From: Mucilaginibacter flavus
GTDB taxonomy: Bacteria; Bacteroidota; Bacteroidia; Sphingobacteriales; Sphingobacteriaceae
Assembly: GCF_030409315.1 (NCBI RefSeq)
Contig: NZ_JAUFPS010000041.1
Coordinates: forward strand, 372,001-436,000
Reading direction: 5' to 3'
DNA length: 64,000 nucleotides
The notes under the pieces were generated by a model. It was not told the DNA's origin and searched no databases. It saw nothing but the letters and a program-made list of their open reading frames with translations. How positions within the stretch are numbered: the stretch's first letter is position 1; each line of letters opens with the position of its first letter. The translations under genes were made by a program, and so were the position numbers. Positions 18,212-27,127 of this stretch are shown piece after piece.

Positions 18212-20593
18212 ATGAATATCAAATTAGCGTGGCGTAATTTTAAGAAGAACAGGTTGTATGCATTTATCAATGTATTAGGGTTAACGGTGGGGATAGCCAG
18301 CTGTTTGCTTATTGGCATTTATATTAAACACGAGCTGAGCTACGACCGCTTTCATACAAATGCCGATAACATTGTACGCGCTACCATGGAATACAATACC
18401 GCCGATGGCCCGCAAAGCATAGCTGTTAGTGGTACAAAGGCCGGTCCGCAGTTTAAGCGTTCATTGCCGGGTGTAAAAGATTATGTGCGAACTATGAAAA
18501 CCGGCAAAGTGGTTACCTACAACAACCAGGTGTTTGATGAAAAGAGCTTGTTATATGCCGACCCTAATTTTTTCAAGGTATTTTCTTTTAAGCTGATATC
18601 AGGCGATGCCGCATCTGCGCTAACAGCTCCTGATAAAATCGTGATCACGCAAAACGCGGCTCAAAAATACTTTGGCAACCAGGACCCAATGGGAAAGGTT
18701 TTAAAGGTTGGCTCTAAAAACTTTACCGTATCGGCTGTTGCTGAGAGCGTGCCTTCTAACTCGCAGATTCAGTTTGATTTTGTGATGCCATTTAGTCTTT
18801 ATATGGACATGAACGGCCCCGAACAATGGTGGACAGCCAATAACATGACCTACCTGCTTTTGAACGATGGTACATCGGTTGCTCAGCTGCAAAAGGCACT
18901 AAGCAATTACATGCTGAATACGGTAAGTAAAAAAGAACTTAAAATGGATGGCGGGCATTACCTTACCTACAACCTGCAAAAACTTACCGATGTTCACCTT
19001 AACTCAAACCTTGCCGATGAGTTTGAACCTAACGGTAACATGACCTACATATATGTGCTTCTGGTAGTTGCCGCGTTGATATTGATTATTGGCTGTGTTA
19101 ACTATGTAAACCTGGCCATAGCGCAATCGGCTGGTCGTGGTGCCGAAATTGGTGTACGTAAAGTAATGGGTGCCGGTAGTGGCGAGTTATTCCTGCAATT
19201 TATTACCGAATCGGTATTTACGGCAGTTGTCGCCTCTGTTTTAGCCATGGCACTTGCCGCTTTGGTTTTACCGTTGTTTAACCAGATTTCTGGTAAACAG
19301 TTAGAAACAGCAGCTTTATTTAACCCGGTAATTCTTGCAGCGCTTGTAGTACTTAGCATAACTATTGGTTTCGCCGCCGGTGCGTACCCGGCTTTGTTAT
19401 TATCAAACGCTAAGCTGGTGAAAATATTAAAATCAGGATTTTCATTTACATCAGGCCAAAGCGTTCGCAAATCGCTTATTGTTTTTCAATTTGTGATCTC
19501 TATTTTCCTCATCATCTCTACTATAGTGATATTGCAGCAGCTGTCCTACATCCGTAACAAGGATATAGGTTATAGTAAAAGCAATATGGTAGTACTGCCC
19601 ATTGATGGTAAAATGTTGCCACAGTTAGATGCAATTAAAAAAGCTATGAGTGCCATCCCGGGTGTGCAAGCCGTAGCTGCCGCTAATGACGAACCAATTA
19701 ACGTAGGTTGGGGTGATGGCGTTACTACCAATGATGGTAAAAGCATTTCTGTAAACGCTATCCCTGTTGATGAAGATTTCATCAAAACAATGCAGCTTAA
19801 GCTGGTATCTGGGACAGACTATAGTCATGCTGACCTGCAATTGCTGGATACCACTAACAAGGGAAAAAATTACCATTATACATTCATGCTCAATGAGTCG
19901 GCTGCTAAAGCTCTTGGCTGGACACCGGAGCAGGCCATAGGCAAAACCATATCAAAAGGCGTAACGGGAACTATTAAAGGGGTAATTAAAGATTTTAATT
20001 TTAAATCTTTCCATGATCAAATTACACCGTTAATCTTGTTTTTGGATAATGAGCAACTACACCGACTGTTTGTAAAGATCAATGGTAATAATACCGCGGC
20101 TACACTTGATGCCATTAGCAAAACCTGGAAAGAACGCGTGAACCACCGTCCGTTCGACTATCGTTTTTTAGATGACGATTATGATGCACTATACCGGTCT
20201 GAACAGCGCACGGCAGGCGTGTTCACTACATTTTCGGTACTGGCCATTTTGTTGGCTTGCTTGGGATTATTTGCCATCACCGCGTTCGCTGTTGTACAAC
20301 GCGCCAAAGAAATAGGCATTCGTAAGGTACTCGGCGCAAGCGTAGCTAACGTTGTACTGCTAATAGCGAGGGACTTTTTATCATTAGTAATTATAGCTTC
20401 CGTAATAGCAACGCCGATTGCATGGTACGCCGCCAGCAAATGGTTACAGGATTTTGCCTATCGTATAGATATTCATTGGTGGATATTTATTGTAACGGGA
20501 GGGGCCGCATTATTGGTAGCAGCACTAACAGTAAGTATCCAATCAACCAAAGCCGCACTGGCAAATCCGGTTAAAAGCCTTAAAACGGAATAG
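18212..20593 (+). CDS. ABC permease P5 (double FtsX/MacB type)
   Basis: 793 residues. The N-terminus is MNIKLAWRNFKKNR, shorter than the usual MIKNYxKIAWRN by a few residues. The first loop is divergent: NLAIAQSAGRGAEIGVRKVMGAG near 310, with Gly-Ala replacing the usual Ser/Ala-Lys before Glu; the second, KEIGIRKVLGASV near 699, is standard. Tail NPVKSLKTE. Fifth gene of unit A, 101 bp before P6. It is one of the more divergent members in the first FtsX half. Confidence 0.93.
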   Translation: MNIKLAWRNFKKNRLYAFINVLGLTVGIASCLLIGIYIKHELSYDRFHTNADNIVRATMEYNTADGPQSIAVSGTKAGPQFKRSLPGVKDYVRTMKTGKVVTYNNQVFDEKSLLYADPNFFKVFSFKLISGDAASALTAPDKIVITQNAAQKYFGNQDPMGKVLKVGSKNFTVSAVAESVPSNSQIQFDFVMPFSLYMDMNGPEQWWTANNMTYLLLNDGTSVAQLQKALSNYMLNTVSKKELKMDGGHYLTYNLQKLTDVHLNSNLADEFEPNGNMTYIYVLLVVAALILIIGCVNYVNLAIAQSAGRGAEIGVRKVMGAGSGELFLQFITESVFTAVVASVLAMALAALVLPLFNQISGKQLETAALFNPVILAALVVLSITIGFAAGAYPALLLSNAKLVKILKSGFSFTSGQSVRKSLIVFQFVISIFLIISTIVILQQLSYIRNKDIGYSKSNMVVLPIDGKMLPQLDAIKKAMSAIPGVQAVAAANDEPINVGWGDGVTTNDGKSISVNAIPVDEDFIKTMQLKLVSGTDYSHADLQLLDTTNKGKNYHYTFMLNESAAKALGWTPEQAIGKTISKGVTGTIKGVIKDFNFKSFHDQITPLILFLDNEQLHRLFVKINGNNTAATLDAISKTWKERVNHRPFDYRFLDDDYDALYRSEQRTAGVFTTFSVLAILLACLGLFAITAFAVVQRAKEIGIRKVLGASVANVVLLIARDFLSLVIIASVIATPIAWYAASKWLQDFAYRIDIHWWIFIVTGGAALLVAALTVSIQSTKAALANPVKSLKTE

Positions 20594-20700
20594 TCATTTG
20601 GTCACTTACTTCGCGTCATTAAGCCATTCTTGAATTTTCAATGACTTAATGACCTAATGACTCAATGATATCCTACTAATGAACAATTGAACCAATGAAC
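20593..20700. repeat. GTCATT-type inverted repeat (family 2) plus family 1 end
   Basis: Left arm about 20593-20629 (TCATTTGGTCACTTACTTCG then CGTCATTAAG), right arm about 20639-20669 (AATGACTTAATGACC then TAATGACTCAATGA). A short family 1 arm follows and its last CCAATGAAC supplies the P6 start codon. Confidence 0.8.
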
Positions 20701-23088
20701 AATTACATCAAAATAGCTTTTCGCAGTTTAAGCAGGAATAAAGGGTTTTCTTTCATAAATATTACCGGCCTGGCTGTGGGGCTGGCGGTTTGTATCATGA
20801 TTATGCTGTATGTAACTCATGAAATGAGTTATGATAGTTTTCACAAAAACGGCAAACGGATATATAACCTCAGGGCATCTATAAAAACGGGTGGTAACGT
20901 TATGAACATGGCTTACATGAGCTATGCCACCGGACCTATTGTTCAAAAAAACAATCCCGTGGTTGAAAGTTACATGCGTACCCTCGCTTATTTTAGGCCA
21001 TTGGTTGTAAGCAATCCTAAATCGCCCGAAAATAAATTTGCCGAAAACAAGCTGCTGTTTGCCGATCCTAACTTCTTTGATTTTTACTCGTTCAAACTAT
21101 TAGCCGGTGATGTATCAGAGGTGCTTAAGGCGCCGTTCACAGTAGTTATTTCAAGGGATATGGCCAAAAAGTATTTTGGAGATGTTAACCCGGTTGGGCA
21201 AACCATCACCATAAAAACAGATAGTGCTTATACCTACCATATCACCGGTGTTGCCGAAAACGCGCCGTCAAACTCATCTATTGATTTTAATTTTGTGGCA
21301 TCCACCAAAAGCCTGTTGGCTATGAAGGAGGCTTCTATGTATACCGGCTCGCAGGAAATCAGTTTTGGTTCTTTCGGACTTAATCTACTATTGAAGCATA
21401 CTGGTGATACCGCCCAGCTCAGGCACAACCTACAGGCCATGGCCAAAAAGGATAAGATCTTCGATGAAACTTTTTACACGCTGTCGCCCATTGAAGATGC
21501 CCATCTGCATATGAACTTTGGCGATTCATCGAATACCAAGTACTTGAAAATATTCCCTTTGGTGGCTGTGCTCATACTGTTGTTGGCGTTGGTAAATTAC
21601 ATGAGCCTTTCAACGGCGCGGGCTACTTTAAGAGCTAAAGAAGTAGGTGTGCGTAAAGTATCCGGAGCAAGCAGGGGGAGCATAGCCATACAATTTTACG
21701 TCGAGTCGGCTTTGTTTGCGGGAGTATCCTTTGTTTTAGGTTATTGCTTGTGTTACCTGTGTAAACCATGGTTTTTAAATGTGCTGCAATTAAAAATCGA
21801 CAATTCATTTTTATACAGCCCAACGGTGTTAATTTGTTTGTTTGTATTATTGTTGATAACTATTTTAATAGCAGGTAGTTATCCGGCGCTGGTATTATCG
21901 GCCTTTAAACCTGTGGTAACCCTTAAAGGTAAAATGAGCAAGCAGGCCGGCGGTACAGCGGTACGCAAGGTGTTTACTACACTACAGTTTGCCATATCGG
22001 TAGGCTTAATCATTTGCGGCATCATCATAGACAGGCAGCTATATTACTTTAGGCATACCGATACAGGGCTTAATCGCGAAAATATAGTGATGTTGCCTGT
22101 AAGTACTACAGCGGTTAAAAACTACGTGGCCCTTAAAAAAGATATTAGCGAACTGGCTGGCATCAGCAATATTGCCACATCGCATTATGCAATGTATAAA
22201 GGTTATGATATGTTTTTTGTAGCCGGCAAAAACAAAACCGACCAAAGCGTTGGTGTAGCCAATTTAGTGGGCGATAAAGAATTGGTTTCAACACTTAACC
22301 TCAAATGGAAATACGCGCCAACTCAAATAGCAGATATTGTTGGCAGGGATAAGGTTGTGATCAACGAATTGGCTATTGAAAAATTGCACCTGCCAGCCAA
22401 TCCCATTGGAATTTTTATAAGCGATGGTAATCATAAATTCCAGGTGGCTGGGGTACTCAAAAACTTCAATTTTACGTCGATGTCTGAAGAGCTAAAGCCA
22501 TTTGCCTTGTTTACATTGGCTGATACTTCTTCATTCTGGCAACGTACAGGCTGCAATATTTTTGTTAAAATAGCCCCGCATACCAATTTGCCCGGTATGC
22601 TCAGTAAAATGCAAAGCATATACAAGAAGTACGACCAGGATACACCGTTCGATTATACATTTATGGACGATGCCTTTAACCAGCAATACAAGGCCGAAGA
22701 CCGCCTGGCGGCTATTTTTAGCTTGTTTACTTATATCACCATCATATTAGCAACTATGGGCCTGTTTGGTTTAGCAGCCTTTACTATTGAACAACGCACC
22801 AAAGAAATCGGCATCCGCAAAATATTAGGGGCAAGTTTATCAAAGATAAGCACCCTGCTCTCTATAGATTTTTTAAAGCTGGTATTTTTATCGGTTATCA
22901 TCGCGTCACCAATAGCCTGGTGGGCGATGCATAACTGGCTGCAAAATTTTGCTAATCGTATTACCGTCCCTTGGTGGGCGTTTACATTGGCTGGTGCTAT
23001 CGCTATTATAACTGCTGTGGTTACTATCAGTTATCACGCTGTAAAAGCAGCGTTGGCAAACCCGGTAGATAGTTTGAGGTCGGAGTAA
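20695..23088 (+). CDS. ABC permease P6 (double FtsX/MacB type)
   Basis: 797 residues. Starts MNNYIKIAFRSLSRNK; the ATG lies inside a family 1 repeat unit (CCAATGAAC), so the repeat has provided the first two codons. TM1 LAVGLAVCIMIMLYV. First loop KEVGVRKVSGASR near 314 (Ser instead of Leu/Ile/Val in RKVxGA), preceded by SLSTARATLRA rather than NLSTARS; second loop KEIGIRKILGASL near 702. Tail NPVDSLRSE. Last permease of unit A; a long nested inverted repeat with a T-run follows. Confidence 0.92.
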   Translation: MNNYIKIAFRSLSRNKGFSFINITGLAVGLAVCIMIMLYVTHEMSYDSFHKNGKRIYNLRASIKTGGNVMNMAYMSYATGPIVQKNNPVVESYMRTLAYFRPLVVSNPKSPENKFAENKLLFADPNFFDFYSFKLLAGDVSEVLKAPFTVVISRDMAKKYFGDVNPVGQTITIKTDSAYTYHITGVAENAPSNSSIDFNFVASTKSLLAMKEASMYTGSQEISFGSFGLNLLLKHTGDTAQLRHNLQAMAKKDKIFDETFYTLSPIEDAHLHMNFGDSSNTKYLKIFPLVAVLILLLALVNYMSLSTARATLRAKEVGVRKVSGASRGSIAIQFYVESALFAGVSFVLGYCLCYLCKPWFLNVLQLKIDNSFLYSPTVLICLFVLLLITILIAGSYPALVLSAFKPVVTLKGKMSKQAGGTAVRKVFTTLQFAISVGLIICGIIIDRQLYYFRHTDTGLNRENIVMLPVSTTAVKNYVALKKDISELAGISNIATSHYAMYKGYDMFFVAGKNKTDQSVGVANLVGDKELVSTLNLKWKYAPTQIADIVGRDKVVINELAIEKLHLPANPIGIFISDGNHKFQVAGVLKNFNFTSMSEELKPFALFTLADTSSFWQRTGCNIFVKIAPHTNLPGMLSKMQSIYKKYDQDTPFDYTFMDDAFNQQYKAEDRLAAIFSLFTYITIILATMGLFGLAAFTIEQRTKEIGIRKILGASLSKISTLLSIDFLKLVFLSVIIASPIAWWAMHNWLQNFANRITVPWWAFTLAGAIAIITAVVTISYHAVKAALANPVDSLRSE

Positions 23089-23256
23089 AAGCCTCACCTA
23101 AATCCTCTCCAAGGGAGAGGACTTGAAAAAGAATAGTTAAAGAAAGCGAATGTAAAAGCTGCAAATCAAAAGTCCTCTCCTTTGGAGAGGATTATTCACA
23201 GTTTTTGTTTTATTGTAGCTCATGAGAGCTTCGCTGTTTAGGTGAGGCTTTTTTTA
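23087..23256 (+). terminator. Nested CTCTCC inverted repeat acting as terminator of P1-P6 (family 3)
   Basis: The outer arms AAAGCCTCACCTAAA (about 23088-23102) and TTTAGGTGAGGCTTT (23238-23252) enclose inner CCTCTCCAAGGGAGAGG and CCTCTCCTTTGGAGAGG hairpins. The outer right arm runs into a T-run, so the structure can end transcription after P6. A related element without T-run sits between P7 and P8. Confidence 0.75.
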
Positions 23257-23319
23257 TTTTGTTTTCCGTGCAACTTATTTTCATTTGTTGTTGTCTTATC
23301 AGTAAACAAAACCAAAATC

Positions 23320-24342
23320 ATGAAAAAGCATATACTATTATTTTTTGTTGCCTGTCAAAGCTGTGCGGTTTTTGCACAAAACTCCAAAACCCCATATATG
23401 ACCAAATCCCTGTCTGGCGCGGGTATTAAAGAAGTATATGTTAATACATCGGGTGGCAGCATCAGCGTTAGCGGCGAAGCAAGCGAGCAACCCCGCGTTG
23501 AGGTTTATATCCAGGGAAATAATGGCAACGGCGATCTTTCTAAAGAAGAAATTGAAAAACGCTTACAAAATTACGATCTGAGTGTAACTGTTAGCGGTGG
23601 CGAAGTTCATGCTACGGCAAAAAACAAGCACAATTTTTCAAATTGGAGAAATTCTTTAAGCATAGGCTTTAAAGTGTTTGTGCCTAAACAGGTAAATACC
23701 AATCTGGAAACCAGCGGTGGAAGCATCCACCTTGATAACCTGAATGGTAATGAAAAATTTGAAACCAGCGGCGGTAGTCTTCATGTAGATAAACTCACCG
23801 GGACTATCCATGGCGAAACCAGCGGCGGTAGTATTCATGTAAGTAACTCGGGGTCAAATATTACCCTGGAAACCAGTGGCGGCAGTATTGAGGCCAGCAA
23901 CTGTAATGGTAACATCAACCTGGAAACCTCCGGTGGTTCATTACGCCTTACCGATTTAAAAGGTACTATTACCGCAAACACAAGCGGTGGCAGTATCAGC
24001 GCCAGCAATATAGCGGGTGAATTTAAAACCGGTACATCTGGCGGTAGCATTAACCTTACTCAGTTGGCCTGCGCGCTTGATGCGTCAACAAGTGGCGGCA
24101 GCTTCCACGCGCAATTTAACAGCGTAGGTAAATATGTAAAAGTTGATGTAAGTGGCAACGTCAATATTTCACTACCAGGCAAACAAGGCTTAAACCTTGA
24201 TTTACGCGCCGATAAGGTAGAAGCCAATTTCACATCAAACTTTAGCGGCACCAAGGAAAAAGAAAAGATAGATGGCAAATTAAACGGTGGCGGTGCAACT
24301 GTTGAGATTAGGGCAAACCGGATCAACCTTGATTTGAACTAA
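23320..24342 (+). CDS. DUF4097 family exported beta-repeat protein
   Basis: A 340-residue secreted protein with signal peptide MKKHILLFFVACQSCAVFAQ. The body is about ten repeats of roughly 18-20 residues with the core TSGGS (NTSGGSISVSG, ETSGGSIHLDN, ETSGGSLHVDK, ETSGGSIHVSN, ETSGGSIEASN, NTSGGSISASN, STSGGSFHAQF). This is the DUF4097 'putative adhesin' pattern, expected to form a parallel beta-helix or beta-solenoid. The ATG at 23320 is preferred over a GTG at 23242, which lies inside the terminator repeat. It is the only non-transporter gene inside the permease run, closed by its own terminator. DUF4097 also occurs in Bacillus LiaG/YvlB-type envelope-stress loci (from memory), which hints at an envelope role. 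Confidence 0.88.
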   Translation: MKKHILLFFVACQSCAVFAQNSKTPYMTKSLSGAGIKEVYVNTSGGSISVSGEASEQPRVEVYIQGNNGNGDLSKEEIEKRLQNYDLSVTVSGGEVHATAKNKHNFSNWRNSLSIGFKVFVPKQVNTNLETSGGSIHLDNLNGNEKFETSGGSLHVDKLTGTIHGETSGGSIHVSNSGSNITLETSGGSIEASNCNGNINLETSGGSLRLTDLKGTITANTSGGSISASNIAGEFKTGTSGGSINLTQLACALDASTSGGSFHAQFNSVGKYVKVDVSGNVNISLPGKQGLNLDLRADKVEANFTSNFSGTKEKEKIDGKLNGGGATVEIRANRINLDLN

Positions 24343-24366
24343 TTCGAATTATAAACTATAAATAAC

Positions 24367-24400
24367 AGGGGCTGGTTGCATTCGCGACCGGCCCTTTATT
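24367..24400 (+). terminator. Intrinsic terminator after DUF4097 gene
   Basis: GGGCTGGT (24369-24376) pairs with ACCGGCCC (24387-24394), one G-U wobble, followed by TTTATTGTTTT. Confidence 0.75.
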
Positions 24401-24455
24401 GTTTTATGCCGGTAAAAGCTTTCCGCGTTAAGCCTTTAGCTTTCAGCTCACCTGG

Positions 24456-24495
24456 TGTATCATAACCGTACACCCGTTGTTACGCCTGCGTACAG
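24456..24495 (+). promoter_or_regulatory. Paired operator (UAS) B before P7
   Basis: TGTATCATAACCGTACAC (24456-24473) and TGTTACGCCTGCGTACAG (24478-24495), 22 bp apart start to start. Site 1 is the best palindrome, TGTA-N9-TACA. The second site begins 70 bp before the GG of promoter B. Confidence 0.85.
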
Positions 24496-24544
24496 TTAAA
24501 AATTTATATTTTATTTAAGTATTTGATTATCAGTTGTATTTATA

Positions 24545-24562
24545 ATTGGTATGTGTTTTAAA
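24545..24562 (+). promoter_or_regulatory. Sigma-54-like promoter B
   Basis: TTGGTATGTGTTTTAAA with GG at 24548-24549, 40 bp before the P7 ATG. Same -24 form and the same TTTTAA in place of TTGC as promoter A. Confidence 0.6.
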
Positions 24563-24587
24563 CAATGTGAATTGTAATTACATCGCA

Positions 24588-27011
24588 ATGCTTAAAAACT
24601 ACATAAAAACTGCCTGGCGCAGTTTAAAACGTAACAGGATATTTTCATTTATTAATGTATTTGGCCTTTCTGTGGGCCTGGTTTGTTGTATGCTGATAAC
24701 GGCCTACGTTTACAGCGAGTTAAATTACGACAGGTATCCGGCACAGGCCGATCAAATTTATCGGGTGGGCTTGCGTGCTATCGAAAATAATGGTACGGCA
24801 GAATATCCTATGGTTGATTTAGCTGTGGCAAAGGGCATAAAGGATCAATACCCCCAGGTGAGCCAGGTAACAAGACTTGCAGGGCGCGGACCTGTTTTTG
24901 TTAAGTATAATGAGAAGCTTTTTAAAGAAGAGCATGTACAAATGATTGATGCCAACTTTTTACAAATGTTCTCTATCCCGCTGATTGATGGCGATATTAA
25001 CACCTGCATGAACGGGCCGCAAACCATGGTAATAACTCGTGCGTTTGCAAAAAAATACTTTGGCAATGCACAAGCTATTGGTAAATCGCTTTTGGTTGGC
25101 AATGATCCATATAAGGTTACCGGTGTAATTGATAAAGTACCCGATAATTCACATTTCCATGCCGATGCCTTTTTAAACCTTGCGCCATTTGTTGATAATC
25201 AAAAACAAACCTGGAGCAATATTGGGTATTTTACCTATGTAAAGCTTAATGCCGGTGCCAGCGCTAAAAAGCTTGAAGCATCGTTTCCAGACCTGGTACG
25301 CAAATTTGTAGTGCCAGAGATTGCCCATGATATGGGCGTAAGCATGGCCGAAGCAAGTAAAAACGTAAATACCTTCATATTCTTTTTACAGCCTTTAACG
25401 GCTATACACCTGCACTCCAATACCAAATACGAGCTTGAGCCAAACGGTGATATTCACTACGTATACATATTTGCCGCGCTGGCTATATTTATTTTGATGC
25501 TGGCCTGCATTAACTTTACCAACCTGTCTATCGCAAGCTCGGCCAAACGGTCAAAAGAGGTAGGTATCCGTAAGGTATTAGGTTCAGAAAAAAGCGGGTT
25601 GATCTCCCAGTTTTTAACCGAATCTGTACTATTAACATCTGGCGCTATGGTATTGGCGTTGTGTATGGTTTACCTGTTATTGCCCTTGTTCAATGATCTA
25701 TCGCTTAAGCATATTGAGTTTAGTTCTTTTTTAAATTATAAAGCCCTTCTTGTTGAGTTTTTGCTCGCTTTTGTTGTTGGTGTTATAGCAGGTATTTATC
25801 CGGCCTTTGTGTTATCGGGTTTTAATATCATTAGCGTATTAAAAGGCGGTGGTGGTAGCACCAAACCGGCAACCACCAATTACCTACGTAGCGGCCTTAT
25901 CATCTTCCAGTTTTTTGTATCAACATTACTTATCATCGCAACTTTTGTAGTGTACCAGCAATTGCACTATATGCAAAACAAAAAACTGGGCTATGATAAA
26001 GACCAGGTTTTGGTTTTGAATGATACTTACACGTTGGGTACCAATATCAATGCCTTCAGGCAGCAATTATTGCGAAACCCACAAATAACAAACGTCGCAA
26101 TTTCCAGCAGCGTGCCGGGTAACAACGGAGGACTTGACGGTACCGAAATTGCGAGTAAAGAGTTTGATAAAAGTGGTAACCACGCGGGCATTCATACCAA
26201 TATTTACCACGTGGATGATACTTACCTGCCAACACTTGGCGTAAAAGTTTTAAAAGGTCGCAATTTCTATCCGTCTTTCCCGGGAGATTCCATGTCGGTT
26301 GTAGTAAACGAAGCCCTGGTTAGGGACTTGGGATGGGGTAGTGCAGATCCGATAGGTAAAACCATTGTGCGGTCGGCAAGGGCAAAATATACGGTTGTTG
26401 GCGTGATGCAGGATTTTCACTACGCATCTGCCAAACAAAAAATTGCGCCGCTGATGTTATTATCGGGCCACAGCACCAATAATATGTTGCTGAAAATTAA
26501 AACTAATAATGTAAAAGCCTTACTGGCAGATATTAAAAATCAATATAACGATTTTAAAACCGATGCGCCATTTAGTTATTCGTTTCTTGACGAGCAGTTT
26601 GCATCATTATATGCATCAGAGCAGCAAACAGGCAAAATATTTACCGTGTTTTCTGTAGTGGCTTTAATTATTGCTTGTTTGGGCTTATTTGGTTTAGCAG
26701 CTTACATGATCAGGCTACGGATAAAAGAAATTGGTATTCGCAAAGTATTGGGTGCATCAACCGGCAGCATTACGGCCATGTTATCGCAAGAGTTTTTAAA
26801 ACTAATAGTGATTGCATCGCTGGTGGCTTTCCCTGTGGCCTGGTACGCTATGAATAAGTGGCTACAGGATTTTGCCTACCGTATAAATATCCAATGGTGG
26901 GTGTTTTTAATTGCCGGGGCAATAGCGCTGTTGGTTGCCGGCATAACCATCAGCTTTCAATCAATTAAAGCGGCATTGGCTAACCCGGTTAAGAGTTTAA
27001 GGAATGAGTAA
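24588..27011 (+). CDS. ABC permease P7 (double FtsX/MacB type)
   Basis: 807 residues from the ATG at 24588 (MLKNYIKTAWRSLKRNR). A frame-open TTG at 24546 would add 14 residues but lies in the promoter, so it is rejected. TM1 LSVGLVCCMLITAYV. First loop KEVGIRKVLGSEK near 322, preceded by NLSIASSAKRS; second loop KEIGIRKVLGAST near 712, preceded by the basic segment MIRLRI. Contains a Gly-rich linker (GGGGSTKPATTN) between the first FtsX half and TM5. Tail NPVKSLRNE. Heads unit B. Confidence 0.93.
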   Translation: MLKNYIKTAWRSLKRNRIFSFINVFGLSVGLVCCMLITAYVYSELNYDRYPAQADQIYRVGLRAIENNGTAEYPMVDLAVAKGIKDQYPQVSQVTRLAGRGPVFVKYNEKLFKEEHVQMIDANFLQMFSIPLIDGDINTCMNGPQTMVITRAFAKKYFGNAQAIGKSLLVGNDPYKVTGVIDKVPDNSHFHADAFLNLAPFVDNQKQTWSNIGYFTYVKLNAGASAKKLEASFPDLVRKFVVPEIAHDMGVSMAEASKNVNTFIFFLQPLTAIHLHSNTKYELEPNGDIHYVYIFAALAIFILMLACINFTNLSIASSAKRSKEVGIRKVLGSEKSGLISQFLTESVLLTSGAMVLALCMVYLLLPLFNDLSLKHIEFSSFLNYKALLVEFLLAFVVGVIAGIYPAFVLSGFNIISVLKGGGGSTKPATTNYLRSGLIIFQFFVSTLLIIATFVVYQQLHYMQNKKLGYDKDQVLVLNDTYTLGTNINAFRQQLLRNPQITNVAISSSVPGNNGGLDGTEIASKEFDKSGNHAGIHTNIYHVDDTYLPTLGVKVLKGRNFYPSFPGDSMSVVVNEALVRDLGWGSADPIGKTIVRSARAKYTVVGVMQDFHYASAKQKIAPLMLLSGHSTNNMLLKIKTNNVKALLADIKNQYNDFKTDAPFSYSFLDEQFASLYASEQQTGKIFTVFSVVALIIACLGLFGLAAYMIRLRIKEIGIRKVLGASTGSITAMLSQEFLKLIVIASLVAFPVAWYAMNKWLQDFAYRINIQWWVFLIAGAIALLVAGITISFQSIKAALANPVKSLRNE

Positions 27012-27113
27012 AAGCCTCACCCAACCCTCTCCAAAGGAGAGGGCTTTAAAAAGAAAAATATAAATCTTGCAAATCAAAGTCCTCTCCTTTGGAGAGGATT
27101 TAGGTGAGGCTCT
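27010..27113. repeat. CTCTCC inverted repeat (family 3) between P7 and P8
   Basis: Left AAAGCCTCACCCAACCCTCT and CCAAAGGAGAGGG near 27010-27045, right AAGTCCTCTCCTTTGGAGAG then GATTTAGGTGAGGCT near 27077-27112. Same design as after P6, but with no T-run, so read-through into P8 is likely. Confidence 0.8.
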
Positions 27114-27127
27114 AATGAACCAACAAT

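Noticed and set aside
23242..23319. Longer start for the DUF4097 protein (GTG)
   Set aside because: It lies in the T-run of the preceding terminator; the ATG at 23320 begins a normal signal peptide.
24546..24587. N-terminal extension of P7 from a TTG codon
   Set aside because: The stretch overlaps the promoter B motif and lacks the conserved MLKNYIKTAWR start, which begins at 24588.
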